Assembly (NCBI GenBank): GCA_023091665.1
Contig: JALJCQ010000004.1
Coordinates: 496,001 to 560,000, forward strand
Origin: Pythium myriotylum
Lineage: Eukaryota > Oomycota > Peronosporomycetes > Pythiales > Pythiaceae
DNA: 64,000 nucleotides
Direction: 5' to 3'
The notes under the pieces were generated by a model. That model did no database searches. It had not been told where the DNA came from and saw nothing but the letters and a program-made list of their open reading frames with translations. Of this stretch, positions 10,356-20,747 are shown in pieces (position 1 is the stretch's first letter; every line of letters starts with the position of its first letter). The translations under genes were made by a program, and so were the position numbers.

Positions 10356-11650
10356 GAACGAGCTTTGGCAGAGTGTGACTAGTCGGCGCGGCTCCTGGAT
10401 GGATCCGCCTAGACCCGTGAAAAGACACGAGATTCGACGGCTGTCATTTACCAGCGTCGGCTCACGAGGAGTCGCAAACCTCTGGGACAGGAGGGATGAC
10501 CTTGATGCTTTGAACCGTCGGTACGCTCCGCCTTGAGAAGGTACGCTATCATTGCGAAAGAGATCAGATGTGAGCTTCCTCACAAATAACCAGTTGACTT
10601 GGAGCCCCTTCAACGTTGAAGTGTTGTTCGTTCGATTTCAGAAAATATCTCTTTCTTGCTTTAACTCGGGGGACGGTGGGCAGATACTTTTCAATCACGC
10701 TCGTCATTTGCAATAATCCAGCGATACTCATGCAAGCTATGACATCATCTCATGTCGAATGGGCAGGCTCCAAATAATTGTAACACGAGGGTCTATGGAG
10801 CCGCTGGCCACCTGGCCTGGACGTTTTCGATTGCAGCTGAGCATTGACAACCTGAATTCTCTCTGTTACAATCCCGTGCGTTGGATCGTCACATTATTAG
10901 TGAGTACGCTGGTGACTATAGAATAGGCCGCACTGCGAAGAGGTCCAGGCGCATGTGGATCTCCAGTACGAGAAGCGAATCAAGTTTTCTGAAATCAGGA
11001 CTCTTTTTATCGCCCATACGACCAGGCTAGCTCATACGAAAATAGCCTCCTCGCAAACAAGTTGTCAACATCCGGGAAGCCAAGCTATCACCGCCTGGCT
11101 ATGTGCAGCCGGACGACCAGAAGTTTTTCTGGTTTGACTGAGTTCTCTTTTGTCTTTCTCTCCCGTTATCCACTTGCCACGTGTGCTGTACGGTACTGTG
11201 CAACACTCATGAATGCCTGCTCTTGTAGAACAGACAACAAGGCTCGCAGCACACTGTCACTCATAAGAAAAGAGTCGGCGCAATCATACCTCGTCTCACT
11301 TCACCGAAATCGTCTGGGCGACCACAGTCCCACATTCTAGACAGCAACTTTACCGGCGTTTTGCAAGCCTCCTTGCACGGTGAAATTTCCATGGATCTGA
11401 TTGGCTGCTGTCACCGTTATTCTAGTTTCCGAGCCATATGATGAGCAGTAACGGTGGCTGTGACACCGTATTTTTGCAACTTTGGCTTGCACCTAGGCTT
11501 GCGTTTCTTCCCACCAGTTGCAATCTTCTTCGACACTGTGTGTCAGTCATCCATAAAACGCTTGCAATTCCCACCGTACAGCCGTAAATCGCACTACGAG
11601 CTCTTCCACCTCATTGCAAAACAGCATCGCTGGAAACTGTACGCTGCATC
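10356..11650. other. Intergenic region upstream of the Crypton recombinase
   Basis: No gene recognised. A frame open from 11454 runs into the recombinase in another phase and has no family motifs. The left boundary of the Crypton element should lie here, but I cannot place it because Cryptons lack terminal inverted repeats. Confidence 0.45.
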
Positions 11651-13522
11651 ATGGGCGATCGTCGCTACAAGTCCATCTTTGTGCGGTTCATGTCCATGGT
11701 GGACAAAGCAGAGTACGGCGACGATGCGGAATTCACGACCGACCATTTACTACGTATTACGCCAAGTGATGTGTGCAATTGGATGCGGTGGCGAGCGTTT
11801 GGTGATGTCGATGCCCCACTGGGCACCAAACCCGAGCGTGCGCGCTCTTCTACTCTCGAGTTTGATAAGAAGGCGATTTCGTCGTTCATGCCGAGGCGCG
11901 CACTCCAATGGGATCCGGTGTCATGCCGTGGCAACCCCACACGCGCTGAAGAGGTGAACAGAGTGCTCAAGGACGTTAAAAAAAGCGAAGTGCGTCGAGC
12001 TGGACGTGATTCACAAGCACGTCGACCCATCGAGTACGAAGAGCTCATTCAACTACTGTCGATCGTGCGGGCAAGTTCAGACGTATCGAAGCTAATGGTC
12101 ACCAGTGTGATAACACTACAGTGGCATCTAATCGCTCGAATAGATGACATGATGAAGCTCAAGTGGTGTGACTTTTCGCCTTGCTTGTCGCATCCAGGCA
12201 CGGTCATTTGTCAGATGCGATGGTCAAAGAACATCATGGAGGAGCGAGACGCGCCAGAACAAATCGTCTTCGGCAGTGGCGACCCTCTATTGTGCCCGTT
12301 GCTCAATTTGGCAATCTACATTGAGTCTACTCCATCAGTGGCAACTTCCGAGTTCCTGTACGGGAATCCAGACGAAGGTGACCGTGTCGTTCGCCGTGTG
12401 CTGAATTCGTCGTTCAGCAATGGTGCTTTCAGTAAAATGAAAGATGGGAATATGGGAACCCACAGCATGCGCAAGGGCGCTGCAACGTACGGAACTCGTA
12501 GCGGTTTGAGCAGAGACTATGCCAATCGACGAGGACGATGGCGTGTACGCCAGGCTATGGTAGACATGTACATCGACCATACTCAGCCATTCCCAGACGC
12601 ATCAACAGCGGCCGTGCTTGCAGGGCCGCGCGGGCCGTGCCGTTATCTGCTGAAGGCTGACACAGCATTTGTAATGCACCTGAATCTCGTTGATTCGATT
12701 GCTCCACGAGCGCGTCAAGTCTTTGGGGATGCTATTGCGACAACACTCGCGAACGCTCTGCTTTGGGCAGCTCTTGAACCGACTGAACACTATGACTACA
12801 TGTTAATCTCTGCACCACTGCGATCACAGATTTATCAAGCTTACTTAGTCGCCGGTGGCAGCGCCAGCATCAGCCCAATTGAGCGCCAGTTCTTCCATGT
12901 CACCGGCGATGGTTCGCAAGTACGACTTGTAGCTGTTGGTTCGAGTGCAGATGAACATCACGTCTCTGGGACCATGCCAACCGCTCGAGAGATCGCAGGT
13001 TTGTATTCCGAGCTATTTGAGTTGAGGCGGTCAAACGCGGAGCTATCCAGCGAGGTGAAGCGATTGCGAGAAGACACTCGTCAAGGCTTCCAGCGACTCA
13101 GTGCAGGGGTGCAGCGCCTCGGATCTCGACCCTTTGGGTTTGGTGTTCCCCGAGACCAGAACAATGGCGATGATCGTGAATCGGCCAACCAAACTCGCAG
13201 ACGTATCGCGGCGCTATCAAAACGACCACGTGACTTGTATGAGTTATGGCAAGAGTACGAGGTTGGCCTGGGAAGAAACATGCCCGCGAAGGCGTTCACT
13301 AGAGCTGAACGTGGTGCTGTCACTAGCAAATACAGTCGAAGAAACGCGTTTTGGGAAGTCGTTGCTCGTCTCGTCAATGGCAACATTACAAGTGATGCTG
13401 CAATCGGGTATGTCTACGACGTTTACGGACGCAACCTACCAGTATCAACCATCCTAAAGAAAATGAGCAAAGATCGCGCCAAAGGTGTTCGCCATGAGAA
13501 GCTCACTGTTGCCCGGCCATGA
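11651..13522 (+). CDS. Crypton-type tyrosine recombinase
   Basis: A 623-residue transposon protein expected to catalyse DNA-only mobility by tyrosine recombination. Candidate catalytic residues are Arg163 (LIARIDD), His271-x-x-Arg274 (THSMRKG) and the nucleophile Tyr307 (MVDMYID), which reproduce the R...HxxR...Y layout. The length and C-terminal extension (a coiled-coil-like stretch near residues 455-480, then a basic domain) resemble the Crypton recombinases known from stramenopiles. The frame has no stop or shift, so the element may be intact. It is inserted between two carboxylesterase genes, in the same direction as COE-6. Termini and target duplication were not found. Confidence 0.8.
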   Translation: MGDRRYKSIFVRFMSMVDKAEYGDDAEFTTDHLLRITPSDVCNWMRWRAFGDVDAPLGTKPERARSSTLEFDKKAISSFMPRRALQWDPVSCRGNPTRAEEVNRVLKDVKKSEVRRAGRDSQARRPIEYEELIQLLSIVRASSDVSKLMVTSVITLQWHLIARIDDMMKLKWCDFSPCLSHPGTVICQMRWSKNIMEERDAPEQIVFGSGDPLLCPLLNLAIYIESTPSVATSEFLYGNPDEGDRVVRRVLNSSFSNGAFSKMKDGNMGTHSMRKGAATYGTRSGLSRDYANRRGRWRVRQAMVDMYIDHTQPFPDASTAAVLAGPRGPCRYLLKADTAFVMHLNLVDSIAPRARQVFGDAIATTLANALLWAALEPTEHYDYMLISAPLRSQIYQAYLVAGGSASISPIERQFFHVTGDGSQVRLVAVGSSADEHHVSGTMPTAREIAGLYSELFELRRSNAELSSEVKRLREDTRQGFQRLSAGVQRLGSRPFGFGVPRDQNNGDDRESANQTRRRIAALSKRPRDLYELWQEYEVGLGRNMPAKAFTRAERGAVTSKYSRRNAFWEVVARLVNGNITSDAAIGYVYDVYGRNLPVSTILKKMSKDRAKGVRHEKLTVARP

Positions 13523-13744
13523 AATCACCACCCAAGTCACAGACGAATAAATTTTATCCAATCAAAACACGCTTGCACATACTCTTGCACAAAAGACTGA
13601 TACGATGACTGTGCCCCTCCGCGACTATCCTGGTGCCTCAGCATTCCTGCAGCCTCACAACTGGACAACAGCGATCAGACTCGTCTTGGCGCGCTGCCAG
13701 ATCCCTCTCACTTGTCATTCGGACTTGAACGAAGAATTTCATCG

Positions 13745-15367
13745 ATGGTCCTTTCAATCACTCGGGTGGCCTTGGCCTTGGTCTCACTGCTGCCTCTCGC
13801 CACAAAAGCTCAGGACGAAGCTGACGTCAAGATCAACCTCTCGGGTGGGACGATAGTTACTGGAAAACTCATTACAAACGCACAGAACAGGACAGTGCAA
13901 GCCTTCCGCGGCATCCGCTACGCCGAGCCGCCGACCGGGAACAATCGCTGGAAGCCTTCCAAGCTGCTCGAGCCCACGGGCGACGTCAATGCCACCGCTT
14001 TTGGCAACATTTGCTACACCGACCGGCGCTATGACTCCAAACCGCTTTTTACCGAATCTGAGGACTGTCTCTTCCTCAACGTCTACGCTCCAGCGAACAC
14101 AACGGCAAAGTCCAAGCTCCCTGTGATGGTCTGGACCCACGGTGGTGCGTGGGTCAGCGGAAATGGGAACATTTACGACGGTCGCAATCTCGTCGGAGCC
14201 GCTGGCAATGACGTCGTCTACGTTTCGTTTAATTACCGACTTGGATTGTTCGGTCTCCTTGCGAACCAACAGCTGCTGAGCGAAGGGAACGGTGCCAACG
14301 CGGCGTTGCGAGACATGCAGAACGCCTTCCAGTGGGTGCGCGCGAACATCGTGCACTTCGGTGGCAACCCGAAGGACGTGACAGCATTTGGTGAAAGCGC
14401 TGGCGCGTTCATGATCGCGATGCAGCTGATCACTGAGAATGGAAACCAGAAGATCTTCGACAAAGCGCTACTGGAAAGTGGCGGGTACCCGTCGTTCGCT
14501 CAGCTTATGGCTGTTGCTGAGCAGGATTCGTACGTCGCTACTGTCGCAAGCAAAACCAACTGCACAGACACCAATGCGGTGAGTGTGCTCTCGTGCCTTC
14601 GAAATGCTGACGCGTCGACCTTGGCTGCTGCCGGTGGTAACCTCGACTGGCGTCCGATTGTGGATAACAAAGTTCTCGCCGATTTGCCGTACAAACTGGT
14701 CCAGGCTGGCAAAGTGAGCAAGATACCTACGCTACTCGGTACGAACACAGACGAAGGCTACCTCTTCGTGACGAGCGTCACGGCAGACGACGCGGTCATT
14801 CCCGCCATTAACTCATCGTTTCCGGGATTCACGAATGATGAGCTAGCCACACTCACTACGTTATACCCATCCAGTGCATTCCAGTCTGCAACCCACCGCA
14901 TCGGTGAGATCTTTGCCGATCTCATCTTTGTGTGCCCGAGTGAGAAGCTTTCTGAGACGCTCGCAATTCGAAACCCTACGTATCACTACCGATTCAACGA
15001 GACATCCCCGTTCTTCGGGTTTGGTCCACAACTCGCTATCCACACGGCCGAGCTCGCTTTTGTTTTCAACGACAATGCAAATTTGGCTAGCGATGCCAGT
15101 GCGCAGTCTTTGGTAGCGAACGTACAGAGGTTCTGGACTAATTTCGCTCGCTACGGAAACCCAAACGGCATCACAAATGGCTCCTCGCTCGTGTGGCCTC
15201 GATTCGACGCAAAGACGAAACAGCAGATCGTCCTGCAAAAGAACCTCGGACTCGAGACAAACGGTGTCTATATGGACAAACATGCCGAGAGATGTGCGTT
15301 CATTAAAGGTGTTGAGGCGCGCATTGCCAATGGAAGCGCGTACAAGCCGACAGGAGTAGCCATTTAG
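13745..15367 (+). CDS. Secreted type-B carboxylesterase COE-6
   Basis: A 540-residue carboxylesterase. The ATG at 13745 begins a signal peptide (MVLSITRVALALVSLLPLA, cleavage near TKAQD). It carries GIRYAEPPTGNNRWKP, HGGAW, GESAG, NTDEG and HTAELAFVF, so the catalytic triad is complete. It is closest to the AQD subfamily (COE-3, 4, 5). It follows the Crypton on the same strand and converges on COE-7. No internal defect is visible, making it the cleanest member of its subfamily in the window. Confidence 0.93.
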   Translation: MVLSITRVALALVSLLPLATKAQDEADVKINLSGGTIVTGKLITNAQNRTVQAFRGIRYAEPPTGNNRWKPSKLLEPTGDVNATAFGNICYTDRRYDSKPLFTESEDCLFLNVYAPANTTAKSKLPVMVWTHGGAWVSGNGNIYDGRNLVGAAGNDVVYVSFNYRLGLFGLLANQQLLSEGNGANAALRDMQNAFQWVRANIVHFGGNPKDVTAFGESAGAFMIAMQLITENGNQKIFDKALLESGGYPSFAQLMAVAEQDSYVATVASKTNCTDTNAVSVLSCLRNADASTLAAAGGNLDWRPIVDNKVLADLPYKLVQAGKVSKIPTLLGTNTDEGYLFVTSVTADDAVIPAINSSFPGFTNDELATLTTLYPSSAFQSATHRIGEIFADLIFVCPSEKLSETLAIRNPTYHYRFNETSPFFGFGPQLAIHTAELAFVFNDNANLASDASAQSLVANVQRFWTNFARYGNPNGITNGSSLVWPRFDAKTKQQIVLQKNLGLETNGVYMDKHAERCAFIKGVEARIANGSAYKPTGVAI

Positions 15368-15549
15368 ACGACCGGTTGAAAGTGTTATCTTTTGGTCGCA
15401 ATAAAGTGTGCTAATAGCTCTGGTGCCTCAACAAGAATCCTTAATGGTTAAGATGAACGGTTTCTCCAGTCGGACTACAGAATGTCACAACTAGTCACTA
15501 GCGGTCCAATAGTATGAACACCCAGGGTAATAGGACCGCTGCCAATGGC

Positions 15550-17191
15550 CTAAAAGAACTTGACCTCCTGGATGATCCGTTTCTCAACCTCGTTCCAGAA
15601 AGCACAACGTTCCACATGCCCAGCCAAGTACTTGCTGTTGGTCTCGATGGCCAGTTCTGGTTGAATCAAGAGTTGTTTCTTCGCCGCGTCATAATGTGGC
15701 CACTCGATTGTCCTCGATCCGTCGATGGGGCCGTTTCCATTCGGTGAACCTGTGGTAGCGAAGGTGGTCCAGTAGTGTTGGATGAAGTCGACAACATTCT
15801 TGGTCTCGTCGTCACTGGAGAGCAAATCCACCTGGTTGAAGACGTAGGCGATTTCTTTCGTGTGCACTGCAAGCGGGTAGCCGAGCTCGGTCGAGATGTG
15901 ATTAAATCGGTAATGATAGGTTGGCACCAACGCGGACAGTTGTTTGCTGGGGCAGGTCCCTTCGACGCAGACTTCGGCTTCCAACACGTTCAGTTCGGCC
16001 AGTTTGTTCGAAAAAAAACTCGCTTGGACACACGAAAGTAATGTCGCCGAAAATCTCCCCCGAACGATGCTGTGCATTCTCAAATGCCGATGCAGGATAG
16101 AGATCGTTGATGCGTTCATACTCTCGAGCCGTGAGCCTCGGGAACAAGTTCCGCACGAATGCTTCGTGTTGCGAAGCCTCGGGTACTCCGAAGATCCAGC
16201 CTTCATCTGTATTCGTCCCGATGATTGTCGGTACACGGGAGATCTTGCCAGCGAGTACTCGCTGCATCGGAATTTCCTTCAGGAATACTCCATCTACTGT
16301 CGGCATCCACCAGAGCGCTCCACCTGCATTGAAGATCGCGGAGGAGTCAGCGTGGCGTAGACATTCCAGTATGTTCTCCAATTCGCCGCATCCTACACCT
16401 CTTGCGATATCAAGTACTCGGCGTTCTTGTTCCTCGGGCGTGCTCATGTGGTGAGACAGCAGGTGAGTGCCACTCTCTAGAATTCCCCGCTTGAAATGCT
16501 GCTGGTTTCCCTCGCGCGAGAGCATATGCATGGCGACAGACATGGCACCGGCACTCTCACCAAATGCTGTGATATGCTCGGGGTCTCCTCCGAAGAACTC
16601 GATATGCTGCTTGACCCACTGGAACGCGACCTCTTGGTCTCGGAGCCCAAAGTTTGCGCCATCTCCCTCGCTCAGGATCTTCGCATTGGACATGAACCCA
16701 AAAACGCCTAGACGATAGCTGAAGCTGACTACGATGACATTATCCTTCGTTGCTGCCACGAGGTTAGTACCTTCCTCCGTGTTGGACGCGCCAGAGACGA
16801 ATGCCCCTCCGTGGATCCATACCATCACTGGTAGTTTGGAGTCGCGTGCAGCGTCTGCAGGCTTGAAGACATTGAGAAAGAGACAATCCTCGGATGGTGG
16901 GAGCTTGAGTAACAGAGGGACATAGGTATCGGTATAATAGCACATGTTGCCGTATTTGGTCGCATCCACATCGCCCGTCACTGGCTTGAGCTTAGTCTGC
17001 TTCCAGCGCCTCTCGCCAACGGGAGCCTCGGCGTACGGTATGCCTCTGAAAGCGTGGACGTCATTTCCTGCGACGTTGGTCTCGACAGTGCCGGTGATCT
17101 TGGCTCCGCTTGGGAGCGTGATAACGGACGGTGATGCCGAGGCCGCAACAGCGATAACAACGAGAACACTAAGCACGAGCGGTATGCGCAT
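15550..17191 (-). pseudogene. Type-B carboxylesterase COE-7, frameshifted at a T8 run
   Basis: The gene starts at 17191 with a signal peptide (MRIPLVLSVLVVIAVAASA) and is open through HGGAF, GESAG and NTDEG. The frame is lost just after FVCPSEF at a run of eight T (plus-strand A at 16011-16018). The near-identical paralog COE-8 has seven T at this point. The other frame then continues through HTKEIAYVF to the normal C-terminus at 15550. One inserted T therefore separates the Ser/Glu part from the catalytic His part. It is a sibling of COE-8. A base-calling error in the homopolymer is the main alternative. Confidence 0.87.
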
Positions 17192-17201
17192 GAGTGCTTG
17201 G

Positions 17202-17217
17202 AAATTGGAAAGTGGAT
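17202..17217 (-). promoter_or_regulatory. Oomycete initiator-like element of COE-7
   Basis: The minus strand contains CCACTTTCCAATTT, close to the TCAYTYYNCAWTTT core, 11 bases upstream of the COE-7 ATG. Confidence 0.45.
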
Positions 17218-17226
17218 GGATGCAGT

Positions 17227-17453
17227 ATTATCCTCTTCCTAGTCTGTTTTCCGAGAAACCGTCAACCAACGCAATTGTTCACAAATGATGAATTGACACC
17301 ACCTTTCTACATTTGTGTCTCCTCTGAGTCGTAGCTGGCGGTCGTAGTGCGCTGCCGGCGACGAGGTGGGAGTTCGTCATCCGAGTCGAGCCCGCTGACG
17401 GCAGTTTGTTTGCTCCTGGCACCACGGTGGTTCTTCCACGCTGCCGTAGCATC
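17227..17453. repeat. Left arm of a 227-bp inverted duplication
   Basis: This arm is the near-perfect reverse complement of 17822-18048, with a 368-bp spacer. It repeats, inverted, the 3' half and downstream flank of the small gene at 17573-17968. Its outer end abuts the COE-7 promoter. Confidence 0.93.
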
Positions 17454-17514
17454 AACACGTTCTCCTGCGAGAACCTGGTCCGATGGAATAGTACGCCGAC
17501 ATCTCAAGTCCATT

Positions 17515-17530
17515 GCTCATTTTCAGTTTC
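17515..17530 (+). promoter_or_regulatory. Oomycete initiator-like element of the small gene at 17573
   Basis: The bases GCTCATTTTCAGTTTC differ from the oomycete 16-mer mainly by one missing position. The site lies 43 bases upstream of the ATG. Confidence 0.5.
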
Positions 17531-17572
17531 ACCAACTTCTACTCAACAAGCCTTCCCCAGCAGCTCTCCACC

Positions 17573-17968
17573 ATGGCCCGCGGTTTCTCCCAGCAGGACG
17601 CTGCCCTTGCTCTTCACGAAGCCAAGAACCGTACGACGTCTCGCCAGGAACATCTCGAGACCTTCGGGAACGTCCAGATCCCGCATGATCACGATGAAGT
17701 TGACGACTCGCCGTCACCAGTTTATGATCCTTTTCATAGCTTACGCAGTGAGAACGGCATCCAAAACATGACCAACTTCACGGCCGCAGAGTTCGAGGCG
17801 ATCTGGAGCTCCATTGCTGTGGATGCTACGGCAGCGTGGAAGAATCACCGTGGTGCCAGGAGCAAACAAACTGCCGTCAGCGGGCTCGACTCGGATGACG
17901 AACTCCCACCTCGTCGCCGGCAGCGCACTACGACCGCCAGCTACGACTCAGAGGAGACACAAATGTAG
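17573..17968 (+). CDS. Truncated 131-residue protein, resembling the N-terminus of an oomycete transposase
   Basis: A small acidic protein with no signal peptide. The segment FTAAEFEAIWSSI followed by AAWKNHRGARSK resembles the N-terminal region of DDE-type transposase genes abundant in oomycetes (an F-x-x-x-E-F...W...GRGRR pattern). That match is from memory and weak. The catalytic domain is absent and the frame ends after a basic RRRQR stretch. The second half lies in the right arm of the inverted duplication. It has its own initiator-like promoter. It may be a transposon-derived fragment rather than a working host gene. Confidence 0.45.
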   Translation: MARGFSQQDAALALHEAKNRTTSRQEHLETFGNVQIPHDHDEVDDSPSPVYDPFHSLRSENGIQNMTNFTAAEFEAIWSSIAVDATAAWKNHRGARSKQTAVSGLDSDDELPPRRRQRTTTASYDSEETQM

Positions 17969-18048
17969 AAAGGTGGTGTCAATTCATCATTTGTGAACAA
18001 TTGTGTTGGTTGACGGTTTCTCGGAAAACAGACTAGGAAGAGGATAAT
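17822..18048. repeat. Right arm of the 227-bp inverted duplication
   Basis: Reverse complement of 17227-17453. It covers the last third of the 131-residue frame plus its downstream sequence and ends in AGGATAAT. Confidence 0.93.
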
Positions 18049-19138
18049 TAGAAATTATACAAAAACAGTTGACATTTTCGATCGTTTTCGAACGGGAGAA
18101 AAGTGTGACCATACTGGATAGAAAGTGATAAAACGTGAAGACATGGTCCTCTCGTGGGACCCCTAATGTTCACGTATTTAAACGGAATTCCGTAAATCCC
18201 AGACTGAGACAATTATCCCAGAATTCTCGAGGGAAGCTGAAATTTCTCACATCTATGGTGGGTTATTTTAGCACATGGGTTATTACCACTTTTCAGCCTT
18301 CCCAATCTGAAGCTCTACGGTATAGTCTGTGTCCCGGTTTCTGGAACGTCAAGGTAAAATGCAACAATTATGTGATATCCTTAATGGTATATCCTAAACG
18401 GTATCCTACATGGGATATCCTGTTGTATTGTTGCAGTGCACAATCTGTGTCGCTCGCGGTCTTCATGGAGCTGACTTTCGCGACCTGGATTGGTCACACT
18501 GAGTGAACCATCGTGATTGCACAATGCAAACCGTCATCACATGTGGGTCGTAAACATTGTGTGGTCCAACAACCGTGCTGGACCTATCCCTGCAGACATC
18601 CAAAGCCTCCCGAGCCCAAAACTTCGGTTCTCGGCGAGGCGAGCAAGATCGGAGTTCGGTCCGCTCACACCCTCTCAGATGTTAAGAACGCTACAGTGTA
18701 GAGAGAATACACTGTTGAAAGCAATATGCATGTTTGGTTGCTCCAAACGCGAAAGACTACCGTGCAACTCTAGATAGCCCACCCCCCTTCAGCAAGACTA
18801 CGGCAACGAGCGGCTATTATATAGTAGTAGCAACAGTAATTCCACACAACAGCACTGCAGATCTCGTCACACTCGTCCAAGACACCACACTTGAGCCAGG
18901 AAAGGAGAACGCCAATGTCGACGTTGTACTCGCCGGGTATCGTTTCGCTCAGAAAACACGAGTGATCGTGACAGTGGACTTCCTTGCCCAACGCCGGCGT
19001 AACCCATAGATTGCTTCAAAGCCTATAGGACATACAAGCCTTCGAAGCTACCATTCAGTCAAGAAACGACTTACCATTCCTGCCCGCCGACTCGCAGACG
19101 AGCTCAAGGTCCGCGAGTGGCACCACACCTCCGCGCCT

Positions 19139-19173
19139 TCAACAACATGGCCGACGGTCGGCCATGTTGTTGA
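19139..19173. repeat. Perfect hairpin 1, 16-bp stem with CGG loop
   Basis: The left arm TCAACAACATGGCCGA is the exact reverse complement of the right arm, separated by only three bases (CGG). Confidence 0.95.
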
Positions 19174-19174
19174 G

Positions 19175-19211
19175 GTTCGCCACGTGGTCGGCGGCCGACC
19201 ACGTGGCGAAC
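19175..19211. repeat. Perfect hairpin 2, 17-bp stem with CGG loop
   Basis: GTTCGCCACGTGGTCGG, then CGG, then its exact reverse complement. It begins two bases after hairpin 1. Confidence 0.95.
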
Positions 19212-19444
19212 GTCGCAATGGATCTGAAGAGAAGCATTCAAGGGCCCACACCTACCGGTGGCCTCATCACGAGTAACTGCGCCGGCTGCTCGCGACCGAC
19301 TCCCAAGAATGGCAATCGAGATAATTCAGCGGTAGGAAACAGGGTCGTCAGACCCGGCTATAGGATTAATAACAGTGCGATCCAATAGACCTCACCTTCA
19401 AAGTCAAAGCCAAAGACTCACCATTCCTCCGTTCGTTGGCATAT

Positions 19445-19487
19445 TTGCGAGTTCTCAATCCTGCTGAGCAGGATTGAGAACTCGCAA
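19445..19487. repeat. Perfect hairpin 3, 20-bp stem with TGA loop
   Basis: The left arm starts TTGCGAGTTCTCAATCC and its exact reverse complement follows after three bases. Confidence 0.95.
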
Positions 19488-19489
19488 TC

Positions 19490-19526
19490 TTGGTGCGATG
19501 AGCAGGATTCCTGCTCATCGCACCAA
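19490..19526. repeat. Perfect hairpin 4, 17-bp stem with ATT loop
   Basis: TTGGTGCGATGAGCAGG, then ATT, then its exact reverse complement, three bases after hairpin 3. Confidence 0.95.
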
Positions 19527-19527
19527 T

Positions 19528-19602
19528 ATTCGTCGTCGTCTTATGTTCTCTACTTGCCTGTAACAATCTTCGTCGTCGTTCTGTGTTCTCTACTTGCCTG
19601 TA
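19528..19602. repeat. Tandem duplication, about 40-bp period
   Basis: Two copies of a segment ending TTCTCTACTTGCCTGTA occur 40 bases apart (ending at 19562 and 19602), with small differences at the TCGTCGTC start. Confidence 0.85.
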
Positions 19603-20721
19603 TTCTTCTCATCAACAATGATCGTCGGCAAAAGCAAACTAGGCAGAGCGTAGATTGGTTGAAGGAAGCCGAGATATTTCGGAGCGTCTCTATTGATACC
19701 ATGGACTGGACATCGCCTGGCTTGGTATCATCTTGTCAAATCGAACGAACCTGAGAGCAAACTCAGTGCAATGACGGTTGACGTTGTCATCATAACCAAT
19801 GACTTTGAATTTCAGTGTACTGCCTCTGTTTTGTCTTTCCATATGAGATTCAATGATGTGTATCTGGACACCCCAGAAGATCTCTCAACCATATGGAAAG
19901 CTTCGCCAGTCAAGGGATGATACCGTTGAAGATAAATGTCCAACTTCAACTCGTTATCTACAATCAGGATAGGAAAACGCACACCACAAGCGATTGGAGA
20001 TATTCAGATAAATAGCAACGCCGGACTCTCCGTCCACACACCACCAAGAAGGTATTTGGCATCGACTGCAGCTGAGGTCCATCGTGATGCTGAGCGTGAA
20101 ACTCGGATACTTGTCGTACTCATCTGTCTAGTATATCACGCAAGCGCGCAGGACTCAGCTGAGAAAAGAAAGCGCTGTCCAAATCATGATGACGATAGAA
20201 TCTATGGAGGCGAGTGAGTTCTGATTGTTACCCACATCCATCCATCCTCATCTACCAAGTCTTGCTCCCACTCGTGCTTGTAGTATTCAGACCTGATGCA
20301 GTAATGCAGACTCCTGGTTTTCTTTATGACTATCTCCATCATCAACCAAGTTTTGCATCTCCACGAAACATCAATGCTGAGGCGGAATCGGCGCGCAATC
20401 ACACGAAAAAAGACCCATACGAAGCGCGAATTCGCGCAAGTCGCCTCCGCTGCACTGACTGTGCCGTAAAGAAGATACGTACTGGCTATGCACAACAGGC
20501 AAGAGGTGCGTGGCAGTCACTCGGAGCACTTCAGCGACGAACTAATCAGTTCACCAGAGTTCTTGTGGACCCTTGTCGCATCGAATACAAAAAGCGGCCT
20601 CGACCAAACCATCCGTAATCGGCCCCATGGATCCACTGATTGTTTCCTCTTTCCATCTTCAACCTCGCACAATCTTCACAAAAACACGTCGTCTAGTACT
20701 CGGTACCTCCAGCCGCTGCCC

Positions 20722-20737
20722 AGTCATTCCCGAATTC
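20722..20737 (+). promoter_or_regulatory. Oomycete initiator-like element of COE-8
   Basis: AGTCATTCCCGAATTC matches about 12 of 16 core positions and sits 11 bases upstream of the COE-8 ATG. Confidence 0.45.
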
Positions 20738-20747
20738 CCACGCTCCA

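Larger units (their letters stand above)
18049..20721. other. Gene-poor interval with hairpins and tandem duplications
   Basis: No frame here shows a recognisable domain, signal peptide or codon pattern. The interval holds four perfect short hairpins (19139-19526) and a 40-bp-period duplication (19528-19602), annotated separately. It may be decayed transposon sequence. Confidence 0.5.
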
